A stretch of DNA of 64,000 bases from Gemmata massiliana. Its GTDB lineage: Bacteria; Planctomycetota; Planctomycetia; Gemmatales; Gemmataceae. Of the stretch, positions 45,614 through 54,806 are shown in pieces. The stretch is from positions 132,544 to 196,543 of the forward strand of contig HG799467.1 of assembly GCA_000531095.1 (NCBI GenBank), read 5' to 3'. The translations under genes and the position numbers were made by a program. The notes beneath the pieces were generated by a model, which saw nothing but the letters and a program-made list of their open reading frames with translations, was not told where the DNA came from and did no database searches. The first letter of the stretch is position 1, and each line of letters begins with the position of its first letter.

Positions 45614-45644
45614 GTCGAAAAGCCTCATGCGGTGGGGCGTGTCT

Positions 45645-45935
45645 TCAGTTCTTGGGCAGGCGGTTCTTCCAGTAACCCGGTCTTCGGGCGTTGTGCGCGA
45701 AAGCCACAACGCGGATCTCGTCTGCGGTTTCGGCGTAAACAATCGAGTACGGTATGCGGCCGGTAAGGATGTACCGCCGAAACCGCGAGCGACCGATCCG
45801 AGTCGCAATCATGGGATTGGCCCCGATTGCGGCGAGGGCACGATCAACTGCTATTCGGAGCCGGCCCGCATTTCGCGAAATCGCGAGCGCGTTGGCAATT
45901 TCGTTTTGCGCCTCGGGAGCGATGACCGGAGTCAC
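45645..45935 (-). CDS. RelE/ParE-family toxin
   Basis: 96 residues in the ParE/RelE toxin fold: an N-terminal helix pair (EAQNEIANALAISRNAG), then beta strands with RFRRYILTGRIPYSIVYAE and VVAFAHNARRPGYW, the typical C-terminal strand and its 'H..R.P.YW' ending. Members inhibit gyrase (ParE) or cleave mRNA (RelE); the two cannot be told apart here. The start overlaps the antitoxin stop by four bases (45932-45935), so translation is coupled. The pair sits between the PPC gene and the DUF1549 gene of one strand block. Confidence 0.88.
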   Translation of the reverse strand: MTPVIAPEAQNEIANALAISRNAGRLRIAVDRALAAIGANPMIATRIGRSRFRRYILTGRIPYSIVYAETADEIRVVAFAHNARRPGYWKNRLPKN

Positions 45936-46189
45936 CCGTACTTCTCCTTCATGCGCTTCATGAACTCGTCCGCGGGTACGGCTTTCGACTTACCGGAGTC
46001 CAGGTCCGCGATTCGGCGTTCGCCCTCTTCTATCCAAACCGCTTCCCACTCTTCCGAAGCGAGGTTCTCTTCGCCGTCGTCGTTCGCGCGGTCACCGTCG
46101 AGTGCGTCGATGTACTCGGCCACCTCTGCTCGCTCCTCGGCGGTTAGCGCGGCCAGCAGCGGTTTCAGCTTTTCGGTGGCTTCGCTCAT
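45932..46189 (-). CDS. Addiction-module antitoxin
   Basis: 85 residues, very acidic, in the putative addiction-module component family (CHP02574-like). It begins with a helical EKLKPLLAALTAEERAEVAEY stretch and ends in a toxin-binding segment (PADEFMKRMKEKYG). It has no classical HTH or AbrB DNA-binding domain, so autoregulation may be indirect. Gene order is antitoxin first, overlapping the toxin by ATGA, as in most type II systems. Confidence 0.85.
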   Translation of the reverse strand: MSEATEKLKPLLAALTAEERAEVAEYIDALDGDRANDDGEENLASEEWEAVWIEEGERRIADLDSGKSKAVPADEFMKRMKEKYG

Positions 46190-46227
46190 GGCTTCTCCGT
46201 GTCGAGTGGGCGTCGCGCCTCATCTTA

Positions 46228-48753
46228 TCACGGCTTTTTCGGTTCTTCTTTCTTGGGCGGCGGTTGCGTTCCGCCGGCCGCGGCCTTCTCGCGTTCCTCG
46301 GCTTCTTTGCGGAGCTGTTCGAGGCGCGTGAGGCGCTTTTCGGGTGTCGCCGGGGTCGGGGTGGGCGGCTTCGGCGTCATCGGGGTTGGTTGCGGTGTCG
46401 GAGTGGCCGCGGCCTTCGGCGGGAGCGGGGCGTCGATGCGGAGCTGTGTACCGCCGGTGTTCCCCGTAATGAGTTCGCCACCCTTATCGATCACCACCTG
46501 CGCGAAGACGTTGTGCTGACCGATGGGGCTGGTCTTGTCCGCGACGATCGGGAACACGATTTCCTTCGTGTCCTTCGTTACTTCCAACACCTGAGTCGTG
46601 ACCTTGGCCGGAAGTCCGTAGACCGTCACCTTCGCCTTGCCCTCGAACGGCCGCGTCACTGCGACTTTGCAGAACAGTTGCGTTTGCCCACCCTGTTCAA
46701 CGGCCGGGCGCTCCATCGCGAGCGTGACAACGGGGGCCGCGACTTCGAGCGCGAACAGTTGGCTCGAAACCCAGACCGGGCCTTTGCCCGCGTCCGCAAC
46801 CGCGTGAACCGCGGTCTTCCACTTGCGGGCGCCCGCGTCCGGGGCCGCGTTCATCGGCAGGACGGTTTCTGTTTGGCCCTCGGGGATCACCGCGGAGCCC
46901 TGGATGCCCATGCCCGGCGGGGTCCACAGTGGGAACACCGTGATCGCGCCCTTAAAACCGTCCGCGCGCTTGGCGACGACGCGGAGGTTGAACGAGCCGT
47001 TCTGCACGAGCGGCACTTTCGGCTCGATCACCTCGATCGAGTACGGTGCGACTTCACCGACCGCGACCGCGGTGCGATTGATTTCGTGCCGCGCGTACAC
47101 GGTCTGGTTCGGCGGGCCGAGAACGAGTGCCGCGTCGAGCGACAGTTTGTACGGCGCTTTCACGTTGGGGTCGGGGTGAACTGCGGTGATCGCTGCGAGG
47201 TGACCCGCGGTCGGTGCGTCCGGCTTGGCGTCGAACACCACGGGAACGACGTTTAGCCCTGCTTCCATTTGCTCCGCAGTCAGCGTGACGCCCGCGGGGA
47301 GCTTGTCCAACCCGATGTTGAGCGGGCCGCCGAAGTCGGCGCGGTTCGCGATCACGAGTACCGCGTTCCGCCCGCCCTTCGGAACGGTAATCGTTTGGCG
47401 ATCCTGGTTCGCGGGGTTGTTGCCGTCCACTTTCGGAATGGTGGTGCTGATCGCAGCCGCGACCGGCGTCAGTTCGATGCGGTAGAAGTAGTCCGCGCCG
47501 CCCTTCTTCAAGTGGTCGTGAACCCAGAGCGTGTAGTCGCCGTCGGCCGGGATCGTGATGCGGAAGTAGCTGTCTGGGGTGCCGTTGTCGTCGTTGGCGG
47601 CGATCACGCCACCGGTCGCGTTGCCGAAGTAGAGCACCGAGTCGAGCGGCGAGCCGAGTTGCCGGGCGAAGCACCGGGCGTCGAATACCTGACCCTTCTT
47701 CGCGCTGAACTTGAAGTAGTCGACTTCGTTCGGGGCGCTCACGACGCCGTTGAACGCGCCCGGTGCTGTGCCAGGGCTGGCGGTCGCGGGCGTGCCATTG
47801 TTCGGCGTTTCGAGTGCGTTGGGCAGGTTCGCGATACGGAACTTGAAGCCGGTGGGGTGAATGCCTTCAGGCGTCTGGCAGTGCAGCCGCCACTGGTCGT
47901 CTGGGTTTGCAGGGAGCTTGACCTTTTGCTTGATCGGGCCGGACGGATCGCCGAGGAAGGTGACTTCCAGTTCTTCGCCCGGTTTGCCACCTGCTGGCAC
48001 AACCGCTGTAGGCCGCGGGAAGTTACCGATGTGCAGACGGTACTGGCACGCGCCGTTGCCGCCGTAAGCACTCTCGCGGATCTGGACAATGTACTTGCCG
48101 TCGGCCGGGATCACGACCGAGCACCCGCCGTCCTGTGCGCTGAGCGCGGAGTCGTCGCCGGTCGCGAGTTCAAATCGTTTCGCGTCGAGGATCGCGACGT
48201 AGGGGTCGAAGAACGTGACGCCCAGGCGCATGCCTTCGACTTCGACCGAGAGGCGCTGGCCCTTCTTGCAGTCGACAACGAAGTAATCCTGGTCTTCCGC
48301 TTGCACGACGCCGTGAACGGTCACGTTCAGTGGGATCGGTTGCGGTTTGTCGAAATCGTTGTTCGGCTCGACCTCTTCCACAACGGGAAGAGCCCCAACC
48401 CAGAACGTCCGCACTTCCGAGATACCCGAGGCCGTCCGAACACGGAAAGCGTGCTCGCCGAGGGGACAGTCCGGGGCGATCGTGACCGTGGCCTTCAGCG
48501 TCGCGTCGTTGACAACTTCGAGCTTCTTGACCGCGATGCCGGGGTAGTAGACGAGCACTTCCTGCGCGTCCGCGAGGCGCCCGCCGGAGAACGTGAGTAC
48601 AGATTCGGTGCCGCGCTGAGCACCGCGTGGCTGAATGGCGCCCACCGACGGGGACGCCGCCTCGGCTGCCGGGGCCACGAGCCCCAACAATGAAAGGGTG
48701 AAAAGGTGAAGGGGCGAAAGGGCGAGTCGGAGATTGCGGCGTAGTGCGGTCAT
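46228..48753 (-). CDS. Secreted multi-domain protein with PPC domains
   Basis: 841 residues with a signal peptide (LFTLSLLGLVAPAAEAA). An Ig/IPT-like domain (about 38-120) precedes two prepeptidase C-terminal (PPC) domains: EVEPNNDFDKPQPI...YFVVDCKKGQRLSVEV, and PNEVDYFKFSAKKGQVFD..YFRITIPADGDYTLWV. Further beta-sandwich regions follow and a Pro/Thr/Lys-rich charged tail (from about 785). No catalytic motif is seen. AGGATG lies about 9 bases before ATG 48753. It is probably extracytoplasmic and co-transcribed with the DUF1501 gene 83 bases upstream. Confidence 0.85.
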   Translation of the reverse strand: MTALRRNLRLALSPLHLFTLSLLGLVAPAAEAASPSVGAIQPRGAQRGTESVLTFSGGRLADAQEVLVYYPGIAVKKLEVVNDATLKATVTIAPDCPLGEHAFRVRTASGISEVRTFWVGALPVVEEVEPNNDFDKPQPIPLNVTVHGVVQAEDQDYFVVDCKKGQRLSVEVEGMRLGVTFFDPYVAILDAKRFELATGDDSALSAQDGGCSVVIPADGKYIVQIRESAYGGNGACQYRLHIGNFPRPTAVVPAGGKPGEELEVTFLGDPSGPIKQKVKLPANPDDQWRLHCQTPEGIHPTGFKFRIANLPNALETPNNGTPATASPGTAPGAFNGVVSAPNEVDYFKFSAKKGQVFDARCFARQLGSPLDSVLYFGNATGGVIAANDDNGTPDSYFRITIPADGDYTLWVHDHLKKGGADYFYRIELTPVAAAISTTIPKVDGNNPANQDRQTITVPKGGRNAVLVIANRADFGGPLNIGLDKLPAGVTLTAEQMEAGLNVVPVVFDAKPDAPTAGHLAAITAVHPDPNVKAPYKLSLDAALVLGPPNQTVYARHEINRTAVAVGEVAPYSIEVIEPKVPLVQNGSFNLRVVAKRADGFKGAITVFPLWTPPGMGIQGSAVIPEGQTETVLPMNAAPDAGARKWKTAVHAVADAGKGPVWVSSQLFALEVAAPVVTLAMERPAVEQGGQTQLFCKVAVTRPFEGKAKVTVYGLPAKVTTQVLEVTKDTKEIVFPIVADKTSPIGQHNVFAQVVIDKGGELITGNTGGTQLRIDAPLPPKAAATPTPQPTPMTPKPPTPTPATPEKRLTRLEQLRKEAEEREKAAAGGTQPPPKKEEPKKP

Positions 48754-48795
48754 AGTCGAAGCATCCTGGTGCGTGGATCGAATCGGGGTGTCTTC

Positions 48796-48846
48796 TCACC
48801 CCTTCACCTCTTCACCCCTTCACCTCTTCACCCTTTCACCCCTTCA
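48796..48846. repeat. TTCACC(C/T)CT-type short tandem repeat
   Basis: About six alternating copies of TTCACCCCT and TTCACCTC sit between the PPC gene start and the DUF1501 stop. A related purine-side series (GGGTGAAAAGGTGAAGGGGCGAAAGG, broken) falls within the PPC signal-peptide codons at about 48693-48722. It may be variable by slippage. Confidence 0.7.
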
Positions 48847-50161
48847 ATTTCGTCACGCCAACAGTTCCTTGCGGGTCTTCCCCTCGCGGACGATGTCGAT
48901 CGGGCGGTCGCCGGGCGACATCAGTTTCTTGGTCGCGTCGGATACCCAGGCAGTCGTAAACGGTGTGCGCGAGGTCCTCGACCGTCAGCCCGTCCTCGTC
49001 CGGCTCGCTGGCGGTCGCGTCGGACTTGCCGTAGATGAAGCCCTTCTTGATGCCGCCCCCGGCGAGCACCACGCTGAACACCTTCGGCCAGTGGTCGCGG
49101 CCGGCGGTCCCGTTGATCTTCGGGGTGCGCCCGAACTCGCTCGACACCATGATGAGCGTGCTGTCGAGCATCCCGCGCTGCTTCAGGTCGGTGACGAGGG
49201 TCGCGAACGCCTGATCGAATTGCGGGAGCTGGCTTTTCGTGCCGTTGATGATGTCGTTGTGAAGGTCCCACCCGCCGTAGGTCAGCGTGACGAACCGGAC
49301 GCCGCCCTCGACGAGCCGGCGGGCCATCAGCATCCGCTGGCCGGCCGCGTTGCGGCCGTAGGCGTCGCGGAGTTTGCCCTCTTCCTTGTTGATGTCGAAG
49401 GCGTCGCGGGCCTTCTCGCTGGAGATCAGGCCGTAGGCGCGCTGGTAGAAGGTGTCCATCGCGTCGATGTTGTCCGACTTTTCCTTACCGGCGAAGTGGG
49501 CGTTCACCGCGTCGAGCATGTTGCGCCGGGTGGCGAACCGGTCGGGGGTGACGCTCCCCGGAAGGCTGAGGTCCTGTACGCGGAACCCGCCGTTGGCCGG
49601 GTCGCTACCCAGGCTGAACGGCGCGAAGGACGACGACAGGTACCCGCTGCCCGCGTCGTTCGCCGGCATGTTCGGCACCGCGACGTAGGGCGGGAGGTTG
49701 TTCCGAACTCCGAGTTCGTGGCTCACCACGCTCCCCATGCTCGGGAACTTGAGCGCAGGGCTGGGGCGGTAGCCGGTGAACATGTTGTGCGTGCCGCGCT
49801 CGTGGGCGGCTTCGCCGTGGGTCATCGCCCGGCACACGGCGATCTGGTCCGCGATCGCCGCCGTCTTCGTGAGGCACTCGTTGAAGACCTCGCCCTCGAT
49901 CTTGGTCTTCACGGTGCCCATCTGCCCGCGATACTCGACCGGCGCGAACGGCTTCGGATCCCAACTCTCTTGGTGGGCCTGGCCGCCGGGCAGGAAGATG
50001 TGGATGCACGCTTCGGCCTTCGGCTTCTTCTTCCCGGCCGGTTCCGCGGCCTGGAGCCGCATGTACTGGTCGAGAGTCAGGCCGAGAGCACCAATTGCCC
50101 CGACGTGCAGGAAGCTTCTCCGGCTGAGCGGCGAACCCATGCAACGAGACAGCAAGTTCAT
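48836..50161 (-). CDS. DUF1501 protein (Tat-exported), 3' end frameshifted
   Basis: As read, 441 residues. The N-terminal twin-arginine signal SRRSFLHVGAIGALGLT predicts Tat export. The body has the alkaline-phosphatase-like DUF1501 fold: IFLPGGQAHQESWDPKP, THGEAAHERGTHNMFTGY, GWDLHNDI and SEFGRTPKINGTAGRDHWP. The ending after YDCLGI is out of register. Dropping one base at about 48940-48941 gives DATKKLMSPGDRPID and a stop at 48853, the usual family ending. It is a probable partner of the DUF1549/DUF1553 protein on the same strand. Enzymatic activity has not been established for the family. Confidence 0.88.
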   Translation of the reverse strand: MNLLSRCMGSPLSRRSFLHVGAIGALGLTLDQYMRLQAAEPAGKKKPKAEACIHIFLPGGQAHQESWDPKPFAPVEYRGQMGTVKTKIEGEVFNECLTKTAAIADQIAVCRAMTHGEAAHERGTHNMFTGYRPSPALKFPSMGSVVSHELGVRNNLPPYVAVPNMPANDAGSGYLSSSFAPFSLGSDPANGGFRVQDLSLPGSVTPDRFATRRNMLDAVNAHFAGKEKSDNIDAMDTFYQRAYGLISSEKARDAFDINKEEGKLRDAYGRNAAGQRMLMARRLVEGGVRFVTLTYGGWDLHNDIINGTKSQLPQFDQAFATLVTDLKQRGMLDSTLIMVSSEFGRTPKINGTAGRDHWPKVFSVVLAGGGIKKGFIYGKSDATASEPDEDGLTVEDLAHTVYDCLGIRRDQETDVARRPPDRHRPRGEDPQGTVGVTKLKG

Positions 50162-50719
50162 CGGCAGGACTCCTGTCGGAAAGAGTGCGTGATGTTATTG
50201 GGGCGGGTCAGTTTCAGGGTGTCGGACGTAGAACGCAGGCTCGGGCCTGGGGAGGGCAGGCAGCGCGGTTATTGGCAGGACGTCAAAACGTGGCAGCGCG
50301 CGAACGCCGTGGCAGCGTCATTCGCGCAGGTAGAACATAGGCGGTCGGAGAGCGGTAGTCAATTCATTCCTTTGGCCCCCCACCGAAATTACCCAGACGG
50401 TAAGGTCGAGTGGTTCTGGTAGGGCCAAAGTATGAGAGCACGCGGGCTTTACGGGATACAGGGGCCGGGCGAACGGCCGTTAGAGGCGGTACCGCTGCCG
50501 GTCGTTCGAGAGCTTCAGCTCGTCGTGAATCTTAAAAATGACGATGAGAAATTCGCAGCGGGGAGATCCGTGAAACACAGGGCCGGCTCTGCGCCAAGTC
50601 CGGGCCGTCGTCCCGTCAATTGTTCGCGAGTCTGTCATTTCCTTGAACGCGGCACGCGAATCGTTTAGTGTGTCTGCGCCCCCCGCGCTCGCACTCTGCC
50701 TTCCTCGGAACGCCTTCCC
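50162..50719. other. Divergent intergenic region between two cytochrome/DUF1501 blocks
   Basis: About 560 bp that must contain promoters for both the minus-strand DUF1501 block and the plus-strand cytochrome block. No gene, RNA or clear palindrome was recognised. Confidence 0.45.
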
Positions 50720-53149
50720 ATGCGGTTCTTCCTCTCTCTCATGGCCTTGGCCCCGTGTTCGGTCCGCGCCGCGGAGCCGGTCGATTACCGCAAGGACATC
50801 AAGCCCCTGTTGCAAGAGCGCTGCTACGCCTGCCACGGCGCGCTAGCACAGAAGGGGAAACTGCGCGTCGATAGCGGTGCGAATCTGTTGAAGGGCGGGG
50901 CGGTCGTTCCCGGGATGCCCGATACCAGCGAACTCGTTCTGCGTGTCGTTTCCGATGATGAAGCGCAGCGGATGCCGCCAGAAGGCCACCCGCTCAAACC
51001 CGAACAGATCGCGAAGTTAAAGGCGTGGATCGCGCAGGGCGCGAAGGTGCCGGCCGACGACGCGCCCGAACCGGACCCGCGCGATCACTGGGCGTTTCGG
51101 GCCCCTGTGCGCTCGAAAATGCCCGCGAGCGCGGATCGCAGTACACAGAACGCGAACCCGATCGATGCGTTCGTGACGGCCCAGCGGCAGAAGCACGGAC
51201 TCACCCCCGTCCAGCCCGCGGATAGGGGCGTGCTCCTGCGCCGAGTGTACTTGGACCTCATCGGTTTGCCACCCACTGCGGCACAAACGGATGCGTTCGT
51301 GAGGGACACGTCCCCCGACGCTTACGAGAAGGTGGTCGATCAGTTGCTCGCGTCGCCCCAATACGGCGAGCGCTGGGGGCGGCACTTCCTCGACATCTGG
51401 CGCTATTCCGACTGGTGGGGGCTGGGATCGGAACTCCGCAACAGCCAGCGGCACATCTGGCACTGGCGCGACTGGACCATTGAGAGCTTCAACGCCGACC
51501 TCGGTTACGACGAGATGATTCGGCAAATGCTCGCCGCCGACGAACTGTACCCCACCGAGCCGAAGAAACTCCGGGCGACGGGGTACCTCGCGCGATCGTA
51601 CTTCCTGTTCAACCGCACGTCGTGGCTCGATGAGGTCGTGGAGCACTCGGGTAAGGGGTTCCTCGGGCTGACGCTCAATTGCTGCAAGTGCCACGACCAC
51701 AAGTACGACCCGATCAAGCAGGCCGACTACTACCAGTTCCGCGCGATCTTCGAGCCGTATCAGGTCCGCACCGACGTGGTACCGGGCGAACCGGACGTGA
51801 CGAAGGCCGGTATCCCGCGCGTGTTCGACTGCAACCTCGATGCGAAGACACCGTTCCACATTCGCGGCGACGAGCGCAACCCGGACAAGGACCGCGTGGT
51901 GCTTCCGGGCCTCCCGCAGTTCCTCGCGGCCGGTGGGCTGAAGATCGCGCCGGTCCAACTCCCCGCGGAGTCGCACGAACCGCTCCGGCGCGCAGAAATT
52001 GCAGAGACTTATCGCGTTGTGGTCGAAACGAGATTGAAGGAGGCCAAAGCCGCTCTCACGCACGCAGAAACCGTGGCGAGTCGCGGAGCGTTTCAGAGTT
52101 GGCGCGTGCTCCCGGCTCGTGCGGCTCACACCGCTGCGGTCAGGGAACGCGATGCGCTCGACGCAGCCATGCGCGACCCGAAGAGCGCGCCCACAAGTTA
52201 CCGCGGCGCGGTGAAGAGTGCTGAGTCGAACGTGGAGGACGCCAAGTCGCAGGGGCGGCCGTTCCCCAATACGAGCACCGGGCGCCGAACTGCGCTGGCG
52301 AACTGGATCGCGGACGCGAAGAACCCGCTCACGGCTCGTGTCGCGGTGAACCACCTGTGGGTGCGGCACTTCGGCGTGCCACTCGTGCCCAGCGTGTTCG
52401 AGTTCGGCCGTAAGGGGGTACTGCCGTCGAACCCGGAACTGCTCGACTGGCTCGCGTGCGAACTGGTCAACCCTCAATACAGAGTTGGCAGCAGCGCGAA
52501 ACCGTGGAGTTTCAAACACCTGCACAAACTCATTGTAACGAGTAACACGTACCGGCTCTCCTCGTCCGCTGCGGGCGCTGACGCGAACGTGCGGCTAGAC
52601 CCCGAGAACAAATACCTCTGGCGCATGAACCCGGTCCGCATGGACGCCAATACCGTTCGCGACAGCCTGCTCCATTTGGCCGGCGACCTCGACCTCACTC
52701 AAAGTGGCCCGCCGGTGCCGATGCCCCAGCAGGAGGTGTCGCGGCGCCGGTCACTGTACTTCTTCCACTCGCACAACGAGCACAACAAGCTGCTCGACAT
52801 CTTCGACAACGCGAACGTGCTGGAGTGCTACCGGCGCAGCGAGAGCATCGTGCCGCAGCAGGCGCTCGCGCTGTGGAACAGCAAACTCGCGCAAACGATG
52901 GCCGCGAAAATCAACGACCAACTCCACGCTCGCCTCAAGGACGCCGACGACACGCGCTTCGTGACGGCCGCGTTCGAGACGGTGCTGGGCACATCACCCA
53001 CGAAAGACGAACTCGCGACGTGTCTGACCGCACTCGCAGAACTACGCACCGAACTGAAAGCTGTGCCACTCGCCGAGCAAACGAAGCGCGCGCGCCTGCA
53101 AGTGATTCAGGCGCTGATTAATCACAACGATTTTGTCACCGTCAGGTGA
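50720..53149 (+). CDS. Planctomycete cytochrome-DUF1549-DUF1553 protein
   Basis: 809 residues. A signal peptide (FFLSLMALAPCSVRA) is followed by a PSC1 cytochrome domain with heme motif CYACH (about residues 35-39) and RMPPEGHPL. DUF1549 follows (about 145-350: RRVYLDLIGLPPT, YGERWGRHFLDIWRYSD, and CCKCHDHKYDPI as a second CxxCH). A helical insert and DUF1553 (RTALANWIADAKNPLTARVAVNHLW to the end) complete it. Full family length with no shift. It is followed by its DUF1501 partner after a repeat, the reverse orientation of the block at 43-50 kb. It is likely periplasmic and heme-binding. Confidence 0.92.
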   Translation: MRFFLSLMALAPCSVRAAEPVDYRKDIKPLLQERCYACHGALAQKGKLRVDSGANLLKGGAVVPGMPDTSELVLRVVSDDEAQRMPPEGHPLKPEQIAKLKAWIAQGAKVPADDAPEPDPRDHWAFRAPVRSKMPASADRSTQNANPIDAFVTAQRQKHGLTPVQPADRGVLLRRVYLDLIGLPPTAAQTDAFVRDTSPDAYEKVVDQLLASPQYGERWGRHFLDIWRYSDWWGLGSELRNSQRHIWHWRDWTIESFNADLGYDEMIRQMLAADELYPTEPKKLRATGYLARSYFLFNRTSWLDEVVEHSGKGFLGLTLNCCKCHDHKYDPIKQADYYQFRAIFEPYQVRTDVVPGEPDVTKAGIPRVFDCNLDAKTPFHIRGDERNPDKDRVVLPGLPQFLAAGGLKIAPVQLPAESHEPLRRAEIAETYRVVVETRLKEAKAALTHAETVASRGAFQSWRVLPARAAHTAAVRERDALDAAMRDPKSAPTSYRGAVKSAESNVEDAKSQGRPFPNTSTGRRTALANWIADAKNPLTARVAVNHLWVRHFGVPLVPSVFEFGRKGVLPSNPELLDWLACELVNPQYRVGSSAKPWSFKHLHKLIVTSNTYRLSSSAAGADANVRLDPENKYLWRMNPVRMDANTVRDSLLHLAGDLDLTQSGPPVPMPQQEVSRRRSLYFFHSHNEHNKLLDIFDNANVLECYRRSESIVPQQALALWNSKLAQTMAAKINDQLHARLKDADDTRFVTAAFETVLGTSPTKDELATCLTALAELRTELKAVPLAEQTKRARLQVIQALINHNDFVTVR

Positions 53150-53156
53150 CACCGCG

Positions 53157-53360
53157 TTTTGTAGCCCCGGTAGGGGCGACAGATGGTAGCCAGGGGTGGA
53201 GCGAAGCGCAACCCCTGGCGGACTGGCTGGCGGACGCCCCGAAACGCAAATCCGGTGACCGACGTGCGACGTTTGCCGTTGGTCCGCGACACCCGCCAGG
53301 GGTTGCGCGCTGCTTCACCCCTGGCTACTCGCTCGCGCCCCTAACCGGGGCTGAAAAGTG
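53157..53360. repeat. Large imperfect inverted repeat (dispersed family)
   Basis: Left arm 53157-53221 and right arm 53290-53360 are inverted copies of a sequence with GTAGCC-CCGG-GGGGCG, then GTAGCCAGGGGTG and CAACCCCTGGCGG. A decayed copy lies at 42803-42866. The repeat sits between the cytochrome gene and its DUF1501 partner. Confidence 0.75.
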
Positions 53361-53378
53361 AATTCGCACGGTGCCATT

Positions 53379-54806
53379 ATGAACCGCCGCTCTTTTCTCA
53401 GTGATTCGTTCCGGAGTTTTTCGGGGCTTGCTCTGGCGGCCATGCTCCACCGCGACGGGTACTCCGCCGAGGATAAGTGGGCACCGCCCGACGGTAAGCC
53501 GCACCACGCGCCGAAGGCCAAGTCCGTCATCTGGCTGTTCATGAACGGCGGCGTCTCGCACATGGAGACGTTCGACCCCAAGCCCGCGCTCACGAAGTTC
53601 GCCGGGAAGACCATCAAAGAATCGCCGGTCCCGGACGCGCAAGACCCGGAGAAACTCAAACTCGCGCGCGTGACGGTCGTCAACGACGCGAACGGCCAGC
53701 AGCGGAACAAACTCTACCCGCTGCAAGTGGGCTTCAAGAAGTACGGCAAGTCGGGCATCGAGTTGAGCGACTGGCTGCCGCACACGGGATCGTGCATTGA
53801 TGACATCGCGCTGATCCGATCGATGTGGACGACCGATGACAACCACGGCGCGCAAACGCAGTTCCACACCGGCCGGCACATGCTCGACGGCGAGTACCCG
53901 ACGCTCGGCGCGTGGGTGCATTACGGCCTTGGCACGCTCAACGAGAACCTGCCGCAATTCGTCTCGATGGGATTCCGCGAATACTGGAACATCAAGGACG
54001 GCCACTACCTCGGCCCGGCCCACGACGCGGTGCCAATGCGCGTCGATCCCGCGAACCCGCTGGACTATGGCAAACCGGAAGTGCCGGTCACGGCGGCCGA
54101 GCAGAAGGCCGGTTTCGCGTTGTCGGGCAAGCTGAACAAGCTCCGCGAGAAGCAGTACCCCGGCGACGCGGCCCTCGACGCCCGCATCAAGAGCTACGAA
54201 CTCGCGTTCCGAATGCAGAAATCGCTGCCGGAGGTACTCGACTTCGCGAAAGAGACCGTGGAGACGCAAAAACTGTACGGCCTCGATCGGCCCGAGACGA
54301 AGGCGTTCGGGATGCAACTGCTCGCGTCGCGCCGGTTAGTGGAACGCGGCGTGCGGTTCATTCAGATCCAGCACGGTGCCGGCGGCGCCGGTGTGTGGGA
54401 CGCGCACGGCGGGCTGAAGGCCAACCACGCGAAGAACTGCCTCTCGATCGACCAGCCGATCAGCGGGTTGCTCAAAGACCTGAAACGCACGGGGCTTTTG
54501 AAGGACACGATTGTTGTGTTCTGCACGGAATTCGGGCGCACGCCGGGCACCCAGGGCAGCGACGGGCGCGACCACCACATCTACGGCTTCAGTACGTGGA
54601 TGGCCGGTGGCGGGCTGAAGGGCGGGATCGTTCACGGGGCAACGGACGAAATCGGCTTCCACGCGGTCGAAAACCGGCACTACGTCACCGACGTCCACGC
54701 GACGATCCTGCACCAGTTGGGCCTGGACTCGCGCAAACTCGAAATCCCCGGGCGCAAGCGCCTCGACATCGATCACGGGAACGTGATTAAGGAGATTTTG
54801 TCGTAG
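53379..54806 (+). CDS. DUF1501 protein (Tat-exported)
   Basis: 475 residues from ATG 53379 (the ATG at 53358 lies in repeat-derived sequence). The signal is [21 protein letters not shown]1501 motifs are [56 protein letters not shown] and [20 protein letters not shown], so the likely metal-binding His and Asp residues of the phosphatase-like fold are kept. The full C-terminus is intact, unlike the frameshifted paralogue at 48.8 kb. It is predicted to pair with the cytochrome protein encoded just upstream. Confidence 0.92.
   Translation: MNRRSFLSDSFRSFSGLALAAMLHRDGYSAEDKWAPPDGKPHHAPKAKSVIWLFMNGGVSHMETFDPKPALTKFAGKTIKESPVPDAQDPEKLKLARVTVVNDANGQQRNKLYPLQVGFKKYGKSGIELSDWLPHTGSCIDDIALIRSMWTTDDNHGAQTQFHTGRHMLDGEYPTLGAWVHYGLGTLNENLPQFVSMGFREYWNIKDGHYLGPAHDAVPMRVDPANPLDYGKPEVPVTAAEQKAGFALSGKLNKLREKQYPGDAALDARIKSYELAFRMQKSLPEVLDFAKETVETQKLYGLDRPETKAFGMQLLASRRLVERGVRFIQIQHGAGGAGVWDAHGGLKANHAKNCLSIDQPISGLLKDLKRTGLLKDTIVVFCTEFGRTPGTQGSDGRDHHIYGFSTWMAGGGLKGGIVHGATDEIGFHAVENRHYVTDVHATILHQLGLDSRKLEIPGRKRLDIDHGNVIKEILS

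Noticed and set aside
45645-46189. Part of a phage-defence island
   Set aside because: Only a standard type II toxin-antitoxin pair is present, with no restriction, nuclease or other defence genes around it.
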